From assembly GCA_016280525.1 (NCBI GenBank), contig JAEEGW010000194.1:1-40666 (forward strand): DNA of 40,666 nt, in the 5' to 3' direction. The translations under genes and the position numbers were made by a program. The notes below the pieces were generated by a model. That model worked only from the letters and a program-made list of their open reading frames with translations. It was not told the DNA's origin and did not search any database. The DNA is from Clostridiales bacterium (GTDB lineage Bacteria > Bacillota > Clostridia > Oscillospirales > CAG-272). Below are positions 6,398-15,071 of the stretch, in pieces. The stretch's first letter is position 1. Each line of letters starts with the position of its first letter.

Positions 6398-8761
6398 ATG
6401 AGTGATTTTGTAATTGAAAACGGAGTTTTAACTAGTTACAACGGCACCGATGCTGACGTGATCATACCTGATGGTGTTGCGGAGATAGGAAGATGGGCGT
6501 TTTCCGGATGCAGAAATCTTGTAAGCGTCACTATACCGGACAGCGTAAAAATACTTGATAATCAAGCATTTAGCGGATGTAGAGGGCTGACATTTAACGT
6601 TCCGAGCTTGAGTTTTCTCTTGAATCTGCCTTTTGATAAGACAGACCTTGAAAACGGTTTGGTATCTTCTGTCGTTATTCAAGGCGAACCGTTGAAAAAA
6701 ATTACGATTGATGTTAGTATCGATATCAGTGCAAAAAACGTAGCTCTGATTAAGGGTTTGCGCGGCGTAGAGGTCATTCTGGATGATTCCGCATGCGAAA
6801 CTGGAAAAGCGTTGCCGATTGATATTGTGAAGACAATAAAACCGACAGGCAAACAGCTTGCATATTTTTTGCTGTATCAATACGGAAAGAACTGGGAAGC
6901 ATTTTTATCGAAAATCGCTAATGATAATTATGTAAACACCTTAATGAAAAATTGCGTTGAGATTCTCAGTTCGCTGAAAAAGCTCTCGGAGAAGCAGGCG
7001 AATCAGGTAATCAAGACTGCTCTTTTGCATAGCGATCATATAGAAAAAGACGTATTATCGGATCTTTCTCGTGCATTGGCCGCATTAAGTCGAAAAAGCG
7101 ATGAGCTGGATAAATTGCTCGTAACCGATAATGACGAAAAATGTTCTGATACGGCGACAGAAAAGCTCGATCAGTTCACCGCTGCTTGCGATCAAAGTTC
7201 TGAAGATTACAAAGCCGCTGTAAGTATAGTCAAAAGTGGTTTCAAAATAAGAAACTCCGATAAGAATTCTTCTTTGAAATCGGCGGTGGCTTTAGTTTCC
7301 GGGTTTATAAAACTTTGGCGCGAATCACGTACCATCACATACGGAGAGATGTCTCAGGTGGAAATGCTGACTATGCACGACTTTGGGAAAAAAAGCGGGG
7401 CAAAATTCGCCTGCCATACGTATGACGATATCATAAATGAGCTGGATTATGAGGATTTTATCGCGTTTTTGAGAAAAAATATCGAAGGAAAGAATTATAG
7501 ATTTTTCCTGATTCCTTTCTGTACTTATGCGAATGAAAAGGATATAATCAGTTTTATTGCAGAGATACGAAGCGGAAAAAAAGGAAATGCTAAAAGTAAA
7601 TATAAAGCTATCAGTTCGGAAGTCGCAATGCTTTTAAGCGAAACAAAAGCAGCGGCAATGTACTTTGACAGTACCGGATTATTCGATGAGTACGCTTCGT
7701 TTCACGGCGTTGATCCGGAAGTTATGCGTATAAAACTACTTTATGATTTCGGTTTCGATGAAAACGGAGAGAAGATATATGATCTTGGTGACAAAACCGT
7801 CACTCTGAAATTGAATCGTGAACTCTCACTTTCTCTTTTTGACGGTGATAAAGAAGTTAAATCCGTACCGAAAAAAGGCAGCGATCCTGAAAAATATGAA
7901 ATTGCAAAAAAGGACTTTGCCGATATGAAAACAACCTTTAATAAGGTCGTGAAAAATGTAGTCAAACATTTACATCGTTGTTTTCTCTTGAATCAGTCAT
8001 ATTCAAAGGACGCATGGAAGAATCAGTTTTGCGTAAATCCCATGCTCAGATCCATCGCTCGGTTGATCGTGTGGAATCAAAACGGAAACACCTTTGTTCT
8101 CACCGATGAAGGTGCGTCAGATAATACCGGGGCGTCCGTTTCACTGACAGAAGATAAGATCATTTTTGCACATCCGATGGAAATGGAAAATGAAGAAGTA
8201 ACTGCCTGGCAAAAGTATCTTGTATCTCATATGCTTAAACAACCGTTTTGCCAAATGTGGGAACCGGTAGCAGACTTTCAGAATTTTAAGGAGAATCGCT
8301 ATGAGAATTGCGACATTCCTTTGTATCGGTTTGACAATCAATACGGCATCGAAACAGTAAAAGAAACGGAGTATGATTACCGTTCTGGAATTTATGTTTA
8401 TACACGTTATGACATTATACTCGATGACTGTAAGTTTGATTGGGAACCTGTCTCCGGTACCATTGAAAGCTTGAATAAACAATCTATAATCCGAATCAAA
8501 AGTATAAACTGTCTTAAAGTTACAAGGATGACAAATCACATTATATCATACCTTGATAAGTGTACCGTTTTCAGCAGGATCGGCAAAGATGACGTAACTG
8601 TTTTGGAAATATTGCCTTCTTATACCGCCGCTCAGCTTTTGGAATTTATCAAAGCCGCGGAAGAATCGCACGCGGTAAATGTCGCGGCTTTGTTGCTTGA
8701 ATACAAAAACAAAACGTATCCCGATTTTGATCCCATGGCGGAATTCACGCTTGAATGGTAA
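6398..8761 (+). CDS. LRR-leader protein with helical middle and DUF4132-like C-terminus
   Basis: 787 residues. The leader MSDFVIENGVLTSYNGTDAD and only two TpLRR units (to about residue 65) are followed by a unique, largely helical middle region (about 66-410) and a C-terminal part (about 414-787) homologous to the one in the 876-aa protein: DEYASFHGVDPEVMRIKLL, PMLRSIARLIVWNQNG, HPMEM, EVTAWQKYLVSHMLKQPFCQMWE, and the tail YKNKTYPDFDPMAEFTLEW. The C-terminal halves have clearly diverged, unlike the LRR arrays, so the duplication is old. GAGGAG precedes the ATG. No export signal. It precedes the VWA gene by 9 bases, consistent with coupled expression and perhaps a shared complex. Confidence 0.8.
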   Translation: MSDFVIENGVLTSYNGTDADVIIPDGVAEIGRWAFSGCRNLVSVTIPDSVKILDNQAFSGCRGLTFNVPSLSFLLNLPFDKTDLENGLVSSVVIQGEPLKKITIDVSIDISAKNVALIKGLRGVEVILDDSACETGKALPIDIVKTIKPTGKQLAYFLLYQYGKNWEAFLSKIANDNYVNTLMKNCVEILSSLKKLSEKQANQVIKTALLHSDHIEKDVLSDLSRALAALSRKSDELDKLLVTDNDEKCSDTATEKLDQFTAACDQSSEDYKAAVSIVKSGFKIRNSDKNSSLKSAVALVSGFIKLWRESRTITYGEMSQVEMLTMHDFGKKSGAKFACHTYDDIINELDYEDFIAFLRKNIEGKNYRFFLIPFCTYANEKDIISFIAEIRSGKKGNAKSKYKAISSEVAMLLSETKAAAMYFDSTGLFDEYASFHGVDPEVMRIKLLYDFGFDENGEKIYDLGDKTVTLKLNRELSLSLFDGDKEVKSVPKKGSDPEKYEIAKKDFADMKTTFNKVVKNVVKHLHRCFLLNQSYSKDAWKNQFCVNPMLRSIARLIVWNQNGNTFVLTDEGASDNTGASVSLTEDKIIFAHPMEMENEEVTAWQKYLVSHMLKQPFCQMWEPVADFQNFKENRYENCDIPLYRFDNQYGIETVKETEYDYRSGIYVYTRYDIILDDCKFDWEPVSGTIESLNKQSIIRIKSINCLKVTRMTNHIISYLDKCTVFSRIGKDDVTVLEILPSYTAAQLLEFIKAAEESHAVNVAALLLEYKNKTYPDFDPMAEFTLEW

Positions 8762-8770
8762 AGGTTAAAC

Positions 8771-10144
8771 ATGACTGAAGAAGAAAAAACAAAACGGGCC
8801 GGTGAGATCGCAAAAGACGTGTTGAATTACGCCCGCAACTCGCTTCTTGTGAATATGCGTTTTCTCGATTCGGCGCTCAGCCGGCTCGGGCTTTTTCCCG
8901 CGGATACCGATATAACGCTCGGTACTGACGGAAAAAATCTGATATATCAGCCGATGCACGTTCTGAGACGTTTCAAAACGGGAAAAACCGTTATGACGCG
9001 TGATTATCTGCACGTCATTATGCACTGTATTTTCAGGCATATGTTCATAAACAGCCTGGTAAATCAGGCGGCGTGGGATCTTGCGTGCGATATAGCGGTA
9101 GAAAACGCGATATCCGGGCTCGGACTCAATACGGTTGAAACCGATGAATCGGGAAAACAAACCGCATTGTTTTCCGAATACGAAAAGAAAGCCGGCGGTA
9201 TCACCGCGGAGAGGGTATATAAGTACCTTATAGACAGCGGGTTTTCCGATGACGAGCTTGAGAAAAGACGTCAGTTCTTCAAAGCGGACGACCATTCGGT
9301 CTGGTATATGACCGACGAAGAAAAAGCGTCCGCCGGACTTCCGTCAAGCAGCGACGGTGAAAGCAAAGACGACAACGACGATGAAAATCAGGACGACGGC
9401 TCCGGCGCCGCCTACGGTTCGGAAGAAGACTGGAGGAGCATATCCGAGCACATACAGACCGACCTTGAGACGTTTCATTCACGTGGCGATACGGCAGGTA
9501 ATTTTATGCAGAACCTGCGCGAGCTGAACCGCGAAAAATACGATTATACGTCGTTTTTGAAAAAGTTTGCTGTGCTCGGTGAGGTGATGAAGATCAATCC
9601 TGAGGAATTCGATTACGTTTTCTATACATACGGTTTAAGGCTGTATGAAAAAATGCCGCTTATCGAACCGCTTGAATACAAAGACGTAAAGCGCATCAAG
9701 GATTTTGTTATCGCTATCGACACGTCCGGCTCGGTCGCCGGTGATCTTGTTCAGACGTTTTTGCAGAAAACGTTCAATATTTTAAAGTCAACGGAGAGTT
9801 TTTTCTCAAAAATAAACCTGTATATAATCCAGTGCGACGCGGCGATACAGGAAGCGTCAAAGATAACGACGCAACAGGAATTTGATGCGTATATCTCAAA
9901 TTTGACACTCAAAGGCTTCGGCGGCACGGATTTCCGCCCTGTTTTCGGTTACGTAAACTGGCTTATAGAAAAAAAGGAATTCACAAACCTCAAAGGACTT
10001 ATCTACTTCACGGACGGTTACGGCGTGTTCCCTGAAAAAAAGCCGTCGTATGAAACCGCATTCGTATTCATAGACGACGAATTCAACAACTACGACGTCC
10101 CGCCGTGGGCTATAAAGCTGATACTTAAAAAAGATGAAATATGA
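8771..10144 (+). CDS. VWA-like DUF2201 protein (metallopeptidase-like N-terminus)
   Basis: 457 residues. The N-terminal part (about 10-120) matches the DUF2201 putative metallopeptidase layout, but the expected HExxH-like motif reads HVIMHCIFRHMF (81-92), so peptidase activity is doubtful. An Asp/Glu/Ser-rich linker (192-222) follows. The C-terminal VWA domain (about 310-457) has an intact MIDAS: DTSGS (317-321), the Thr of GGTDF (384-388) and FTDG (413-416). Such proteins act as metal-dependent adaptors for MoxR-type AAA+ ATPases, and one is encoded at 13554 in this operon, so a MoxR-VWA pair is likely. The pair resembles E. coli YehL-YehP. Cytoplasmic: no signal peptide. Confidence 0.85.
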   Translation: MTEEEKTKRAGEIAKDVLNYARNSLLVNMRFLDSALSRLGLFPADTDITLGTDGKNLIYQPMHVLRRFKTGKTVMTRDYLHVIMHCIFRHMFINSLVNQAAWDLACDIAVENAISGLGLNTVETDESGKQTALFSEYEKKAGGITAERVYKYLIDSGFSDDELEKRRQFFKADDHSVWYMTDEEKASAGLPSSSDGESKDDNDDENQDDGSGAAYGSEEDWRSISEHIQTDLETFHSRGDTAGNFMQNLRELNREKYDYTSFLKKFAVLGEVMKINPEEFDYVFYTYGLRLYEKMPLIEPLEYKDVKRIKDFVIAIDTSGSVAGDLVQTFLQKTFNILKSTESFFSKINLYIIQCDAAIQEASKITTQQEFDAYISNLTLKGFGGTDFRPVFGYVNWLIEKKEFTNLKGLIYFTDGYGVFPEKKPSYETAFVFIDDEFNNYDVPPWAIKLILKKDEI

Positions 10145-10154
10145 GAGAAATATC

Positions 10155-10996
10155 ATGAGCATAAACGAAACAATAAAAGATTTTGTCGCCTTTGACCTTG
10201 AGACTACCGGGTTTTCACGCGAGTTCGACGGTATAACCCAGATCGGCGCGATACGCGTAAAAGACGGGAAAATAATGGCAGGCGAAAAAGACAGATTCAA
10301 CAAACTTGTTTATCAGGGCAACGGTTACGGCAGACGGATACCGCCGGACGTTGTTGCTCTTACGGGAATAACGAATGAAATGGTATCGCGCGCCGACCCG
10401 ATAGAAAAGGTTTTGCCGGAATTTCTTGAATTTGCAGGCGACGATATACTTGTCGGCTACAACTGTGACAGGTTCGACAGCAGCTTCCTGTACGCCGCGT
10501 GTAATCACTGCGGTATAACGATGAACAACAGATTCGTTGACGGCGTGTATCTTGCCAAAAAGTACATAAGATACAAAATGCCGGGCTGCCTGAAATATAA
10601 TCTCGGTCTGATAACCGATCTGCTCGGGCTAAAAACGAGGCGGCGCATAACGCGTATTACGACGCATACGTAACGGCGCAGGTTTATCTGCGACTTTGCG
10701 AGGAGAACATACCGGAGCCGGTATATGTAAACACAACGTATGTGCGAAATGAGAAAAACGTTGATATAAGGAACAAAGACGGCGTCAATCCCGGGATCGC
10801 TTCATATCTTGACAAAACCGTTGAAATGCTCTGGCAAATGTATCCTGACGGCGTTCTTCCCGATACGTTATTTACATTCAGCGACGAGACAGGAATAATC
10901 ATATACGAATTCCGCAAAAAAGTCAAAGCCGCGTACGGCATCAGACTTGAACAGTACCTCGCGCAATGCGGATTTACCTCGATCCCGTTGTCATGA
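10155..10996 (+). pseudogene. DEDDh 3'-5' exonuclease (DnaQ/RNase T-like), frameshifted
   Basis: From ATG 10155 the frame encodes DnaQ-like motifs ExoI (FDLETTG) and ExoII (GYNCDRFDSSFLY), then stops at 10671-10673. The lost part continues in another frame: AKNEAAHNAYYDAYVTAQVY..., which carries ExoIII (H-N-A-Y-Y-D), and runs on for about 100 residues to the stop at 10994-10996. The shift lies at an A5 run near 10631-10636: one extra A would give CTA AAA AAC GAG GCG and restore a protein of about 280 residues. Without it the product lacks the catalytic His/Asp pair and should be inactive. It could be a true mutation or a homopolymer sequencing error. It follows the VWA gene by 10 bases. Confidence 0.8.
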
Positions 10997-11045
10997 CAAT
11001 ATTACATAACTAATAAAATTTCCAAAGATGAAAGGAATTAAAAAA

Positions 11046-11633
11046 ATGAGCGATTTTGTTATCGAAAACGAATTTGATGATTCTGAAATGGAATACAGAA
11101 AAGAACTGCTTTCCGAAGAACCCCTGAGAGACATTTTAAGTAGATTATGCGAAGAAAATGATGTGGAATTGCCGAGCAAACTGCGGATAACGTGTCCCGA
11201 AAATACAGATCCGGATAGTTTGGCAAAGCAAATAGTATCGGAAATCAAAACGATCATCAAGACTGCCGAACGTGGTATCAAAGCATCATTGAACGAAGGA
11301 AACGAACTGGATTTTTCATCTGGCGTTTTATATAATACCGAAAACAATAAGATATATATCAAAGTGTACGTATCATTTGAAGAATACGGCAAAGATGTAT
11401 GCTACCATGGCGATCTGGATGATCTGGATAAGAAAATAAATCAGATTCTGAAAAATAAATCTAAAGAATACCCAGGTTTGAAATATGAAGGTATTGTTTC
11501 ATGGAAGCAGTATTACGGCAGCGCATTAACATATTTCGGCCTCATAAAAAACACGAGGACAGATAAATATGCAAAAGAACTAATATTAAACGATGATGAA
11601 TTCTGGGAAGAATACGGCGATTTGTTAGAATAA
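11046..11633 (+). CDS. LRR-leader protein without LRRs, function unknown
   Basis: 195 residues from ATG 11046, with AAAGGAATT upstream. It starts MSDFVIENE, the leader of the LRR proteins, then departs into an unrelated acidic, mixed helix/strand protein (for example SGVLYNTENNKIYIKVYVSF and FWEEYGDLLE at the end). Its ribosome site and first codons are almost identical to those of the next gene (GAAAGGAATTAAAAA-ATG, then GATTTTGTTAT), so the 5' end has been shared by recombination or copied. No known domain, signal peptide or membrane segment is seen. The arrangement suggests the leader is a portable N-terminal tag. Confidence 0.7.
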   Translation: MSDFVIENEFDDSEMEYRKELLSEEPLRDILSRLCEENDVELPSKLRITCPENTDPDSLAKQIVSEIKTIIKTAERGIKASLNEGNELDFSSGVLYNTENNKIYIKVYVSFEEYGKDVCYHGDLDDLDKKINQILKNKSKEYPGLKYEGIVSWKQYYGSALTYFGLIKNTRTDKYAKELILNDDEFWEEYGDLLE

Positions 11634-11705
11634 AAAATTACTGTTGAGCTTACGTTTACTTGAATTTGAATTCAAGAATATCCGAAAGACGAAAGGAATT
11701 AAAAA

Positions 11706-13439
11706 ATGAACGATTTTGTTATAATAAAAGGAGTTTTGACAAAGTACACGGGAAATGATGCAGACGTTGTAATTCCCGACGGTATAACGGAAATAGGCGA
11801 AAGGGCTTTTGACAGACGTGACAGACTTATAAGTGTGACGATACCGGAAAGCGTAACGAAAATAGGAGAGAATGCATTTTCCGGCTGCAGCGGTCTTACA
11901 AGCGTAACGATACCTGACAGCGTAACGTCAATAGGCTGGTCTGCGTTCGATGGCTGCAGCAGTCTTACAAGCGTGACGATACCGGGCAGCGTAACAGAAA
12001 TAGATCGTTCTGCATTCTGGGGATGCAGCAGTCTTACAAGCGTGACGATACCGGACGGTGTAACGAAAATTGGCAGTCGGGCGTTCGAAAACTGCGGTAG
12101 TCTTACAAGTATTACTATACCGGAAAGTATAACAATAATATATGATTATGCGTTCGGTAGGTGCGGTAGTCTTACAAGTGTCAATGCATCCGAAGAGCAA
12201 TTCGAAATGGTATGGAGTGTTCTTGATTCTGACCAAAAAACAAACATTGCGTACAACTGTCTGAAAATCGGTACGGTATATAATATAGTCAAAGGATTTA
12301 TAAAGAGGAAAAAAGATGATGTTCTGAACAGGATAATACAAAACGACGATGTTAAAGCACTTGAAATATATTTGCAGCTGTTCAAAAAGCCGGACATCGG
12401 AACACTTGATAAATATATTGAAAAAGCGCAGAACGCTGTCAATATCAAAGCGTATCTTATCGATTATAAAGCGAAAAATTATACAAATGAGCAGACAGAG
12501 GCGTTTTACGACGATCAGACAGAAAAAGAGATCGGATTTAAAGAGCGCACGCTTGCTGAATGGCGAAAGATATTCAAAATATCCGACAAAGACGGCAAAA
12601 GATATATCAGCGGTTATAAAGCTGATGATGCTATGGTGATAATTCCCTCGAATATCGCCGGTATGCCTGTATATGGTATAGCGGACAATGCGTTTAAAAA
12701 CTGCACAACTCTGACAAGCGTGACGATACCTGGCAGCGTAATGTTGATAGGCAATAGTGCATTCTATGGCTGCAACAGTCTTATAAGCGTTACTATACAG
12801 GATGGTGTAACGTCAATTGATGATAGAGCGTTCTTTATGTGCAGCAATCTTACAAGCGTAACTATACCCGGCAGCGTAACGTTAATAGGACGTGATGCGT
12901 TCTTAGGATGCAGCAGCATTTCAAGCATAACTATACCTGATAGCGTAACAAATATAGGAACTTGCGCGTTTCACTTTTGCGGCAGTCTTACAAATATAAC
13001 CGTTGATGAAAATAATAAAAACTATTCATCACAAGACGGGGTGTTATTTAGTAAAGATAAAACAACACTGATAAAATGTCCTGCAGGTAACGAAAGAACA
13101 GAATACACTATACCTGACAGCGTAACGTCGATAGGCGATCAGGCGTTCTCTTGGTGCAGCATCCTTACAAGTATGACGATACCCAACAGCGTGACGTCAA
13201 TAGGTGACAATGCGTTCTCCGGCTGCATCGGTCTTACAAGTATAACGATACCGGACAGCGTAACAAAAATAGGTCAAAGTGCGTTCTCATGGTGCGACAG
13301 TCTTGCAAGCATAACTATACCCGAAAGTGTTACGAAGATAGGAGGATCCGCGTTTGGCAATTGTACAATAATTGCCTCGAAAGGTTCATACGCTTACAAG
13401 TACGCGATAAAGAATAATATAAACGTTAAAGAGTTATAA
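11706..13439 (+). CDS. Cytoplasmic TpLRR protein with internal helical spacer
   Basis: 577 residues. Leader MNDFVIIKGVLTKYTGNDAD; six TpLRR units (about 27-155); a non-LRR spacer (about 158-318) with ASEEQFEMVW, VKGFIKRKKDDVLN, NIKAYLIDYKAKNY, DDQTEKEIGFKERTLAEWRK and ISGYKADD; then nine more LRR units to about 570 and a capping KYAIKNNINVKEL. The spacer occurs in the same position in the protein at 20764. It looks like two LRR solenoids joined by a helical hinge. No export signal. The gene directly precedes the MoxR gene, separated by 114 bases without a promoter or terminator that I could identify. Confidence 0.85.
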   Translation: MNDFVIIKGVLTKYTGNDADVVIPDGITEIGERAFDRRDRLISVTIPESVTKIGENAFSGCSGLTSVTIPDSVTSIGWSAFDGCSSLTSVTIPGSVTEIDRSAFWGCSSLTSVTIPDGVTKIGSRAFENCGSLTSITIPESITIIYDYAFGRCGSLTSVNASEEQFEMVWSVLDSDQKTNIAYNCLKIGTVYNIVKGFIKRKKDDVLNRIIQNDDVKALEIYLQLFKKPDIGTLDKYIEKAQNAVNIKAYLIDYKAKNYTNEQTEAFYDDQTEKEIGFKERTLAEWRKIFKISDKDGKRYISGYKADDAMVIIPSNIAGMPVYGIADNAFKNCTTLTSVTIPGSVMLIGNSAFYGCNSLISVTIQDGVTSIDDRAFFMCSNLTSVTIPGSVTLIGRDAFLGCSSISSITIPDSVTNIGTCAFHFCGSLTNITVDENNKNYSSQDGVLFSKDKTTLIKCPAGNERTEYTIPDSVTSIGDQAFSWCSILTSMTIPNSVTSIGDNAFSGCIGLTSITIPDSVTKIGQSAFSWCDSLASITIPESVTKIGGSAFGNCTIIASKGSYAYKYAIKNNINVKEL

Positions 13440-13553
13440 GAATTCGGAAAACATGTAAATGATATGAACGAATATGCAGTTCAAAATAAAATTCCGGGTA
13501 AAGAACAGGAAGAATAAAAAAGGTAGCAAAAAAACCATAAACGGAGAAACATT

Positions 13554-15059
13554 ATGAATATCAAGGAAGCAAAACAAGAGATCAAAAACGCGATGACGGC
13601 GTATTTTACAAAAAACGAATTCGGTGAATACGTTATTCCGGCTAACAGACAGCGCCCGGTATTTCTCATGGGCCCTCCCGGAATCGGAAAAACGGCGATA
13701 ATGGAGCAGATAGCGGAGGAACTCGGTGTCGGGCTTATCAGCTATTCCATGACGCATCACACGCGCCAGTCCGCGCTCGGTCTGCCGTTTATAGAAAAAA
13801 AGAATTACGGCGGCAAGGAATACGACGTTTCCGAATACACCATGTCGGAAATAATAGCGTCAGTTTATGATATGATGGAGGAAACGGGGCTTAAGGAGGG
13901 AATCCTGTTCCTTGACGAGATAAACTGCGTTTCCGAAACGCTGGCGCCCGTAATGCTGCAGTTTTTGCAGTACAAAATATTCGGAAAGCACAAAGTTCCG
14001 GACGGATGGATAATCGTCACCGCCGGAAACCCGCCGGAATATAACAATTCCGTGCGCGAATTCGACGTCGTGACGTGGGACAGGCTCAAGCGCATCGACG
14101 TAGAAGCCGATTACAACGCCTGGAGAGAGTACGCGCTGAACACGGGCGTTCATCCCGCCGTACTTACGTATCTCGATATAAAAAAGTCGAATTTCTATTC
14201 GATCGAAACGACGGTGGACGGCAAGAGCTTCGTAACCGCGCGCGGCTGGTCTGACCTTTCCGATATGATACGGCTTTACGAGCAAAACGGTATAAAACCG
14301 AATGAAAAGCTCATAGCTCAGTATCTGCAGAACAAGAAAATCGCAAAGGATTTTGCCATTTACTATGATCTTTTCGTAAAATACAGATCCGATTATCAGG
14401 TAGACACGATCTTATCCGGCAAAGCGGACGACGCGATAAGACAGAGAGCGAAAAACGCGAAATTTGACGAGAGACTCAGCCTGCTTGGCCTTTTGCTTGA
14501 CGGTATAAACGAGTATTTCAAAAACGTGTACAGAAGTGAACTCACGCTCACGGAGCTTTTGAATTCCCTGAAAAACGTCAGAATGGAACTCGGAAGAACG
14601 GGAGCGGACGCGGCGATAAGCAAACAGATAAAAGCGAGAAAAACCGAGCTGAGCGCCGGCAGAACAGCGTCAAACATCTCCGCGGACAAAATATACGCGT
14701 TAAATAAAGTCGTATCCGTTCTTGAAGACGATCTTGCCGCAATATCAAACGATCATCCCGCCTCGCCGGAAGACGCTTTCAAGCTGTTAAAAGAGGATTT
14801 TGACAAGCGCACAAAGGGTCTTAAAAAGCAGGCGGAAGAATCGGGTGAAAAACTGTCCAACGTATTCCGCTTCTGCGACGAAGCGTTTGCCGACGGGCAG
14901 GAACTGGTCATACTTGTAACGGAGCTGACGATAAACTATCACAGCGCGCACTTCATCTCCCGCTACGGCTGTAAAGAATACTTTGAGCATAACAAAGCTC
15001 TGCTCTTCTATGAGCGCCAGAAAGAAATAATCCAGAGCATAGAAGACCTGAAACTGTAA
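13554..15059 (+). CDS. MoxR-type AAA+ ATPase
   Basis: 501 residues. The AAA+ core occupies about 1-330: Walker A GPPGIGKTA (40-48), Walker B ILFLDEI (117-123), sensor-1 Asn in TAGNP (156-160) and an arginine-rich WDRLKR (175-180). The C-terminal part (about 330-501) is helical. MoxR ATPases act with VWA proteins to remodel or assemble partner complexes; the VWA/DUF2201 partner is at 8771. The gap between the two is filled by an exonuclease, the leader-only protein and an LRR gene, so the usual adjacent pair has been split by insertions. ATG 13554 follows GGAGAAAC. ATP hydrolysis is expected because all key motifs are present; the client is unknown, with the LRR/DUF4132 proteins as the local candidates. 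Confidence 0.9.
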   Translation: MNIKEAKQEIKNAMTAYFTKNEFGEYVIPANRQRPVFLMGPPGIGKTAIMEQIAEELGVGLISYSMTHHTRQSALGLPFIEKKNYGGKEYDVSEYTMSEIIASVYDMMEETGLKEGILFLDEINCVSETLAPVMLQFLQYKIFGKHKVPDGWIIVTAGNPPEYNNSVREFDVVTWDRLKRIDVEADYNAWREYALNTGVHPAVLTYLDIKKSNFYSIETTVDGKSFVTARGWSDLSDMIRLYEQNGIKPNEKLIAQYLQNKKIAKDFAIYYDLFVKYRSDYQVDTILSGKADDAIRQRAKNAKFDERLSLLGLLLDGINEYFKNVYRSELTLTELLNSLKNVRMELGRTGADAAISKQIKARKTELSAGRTASNISADKIYALNKVVSVLEDDLAAISNDHPASPEDAFKLLKEDFDKRTKGLKKQAEESGEKLSNVFRFCDEAFADGQELVILVTELTINYHSAHFISRYGCKEYFEHNKALLFYERQKEIIQSIEDLKL

Positions 15060-15071
15060 GGAGAATATTTA

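Noticed and set aside
10625..10640. Programmed -1 frameshift in the exonuclease
   Set aside because: The site has only five A residues and no X-XXY-YYZ heptamer in the reading frame, and I see no obvious stem-loop directly behind it. A simple indel is more likely.
13464..13517. 17-codon reading frame before the MoxR gene
   Set aside because: No ribosome site and no conserved feature; it is probably untranslated spacer.
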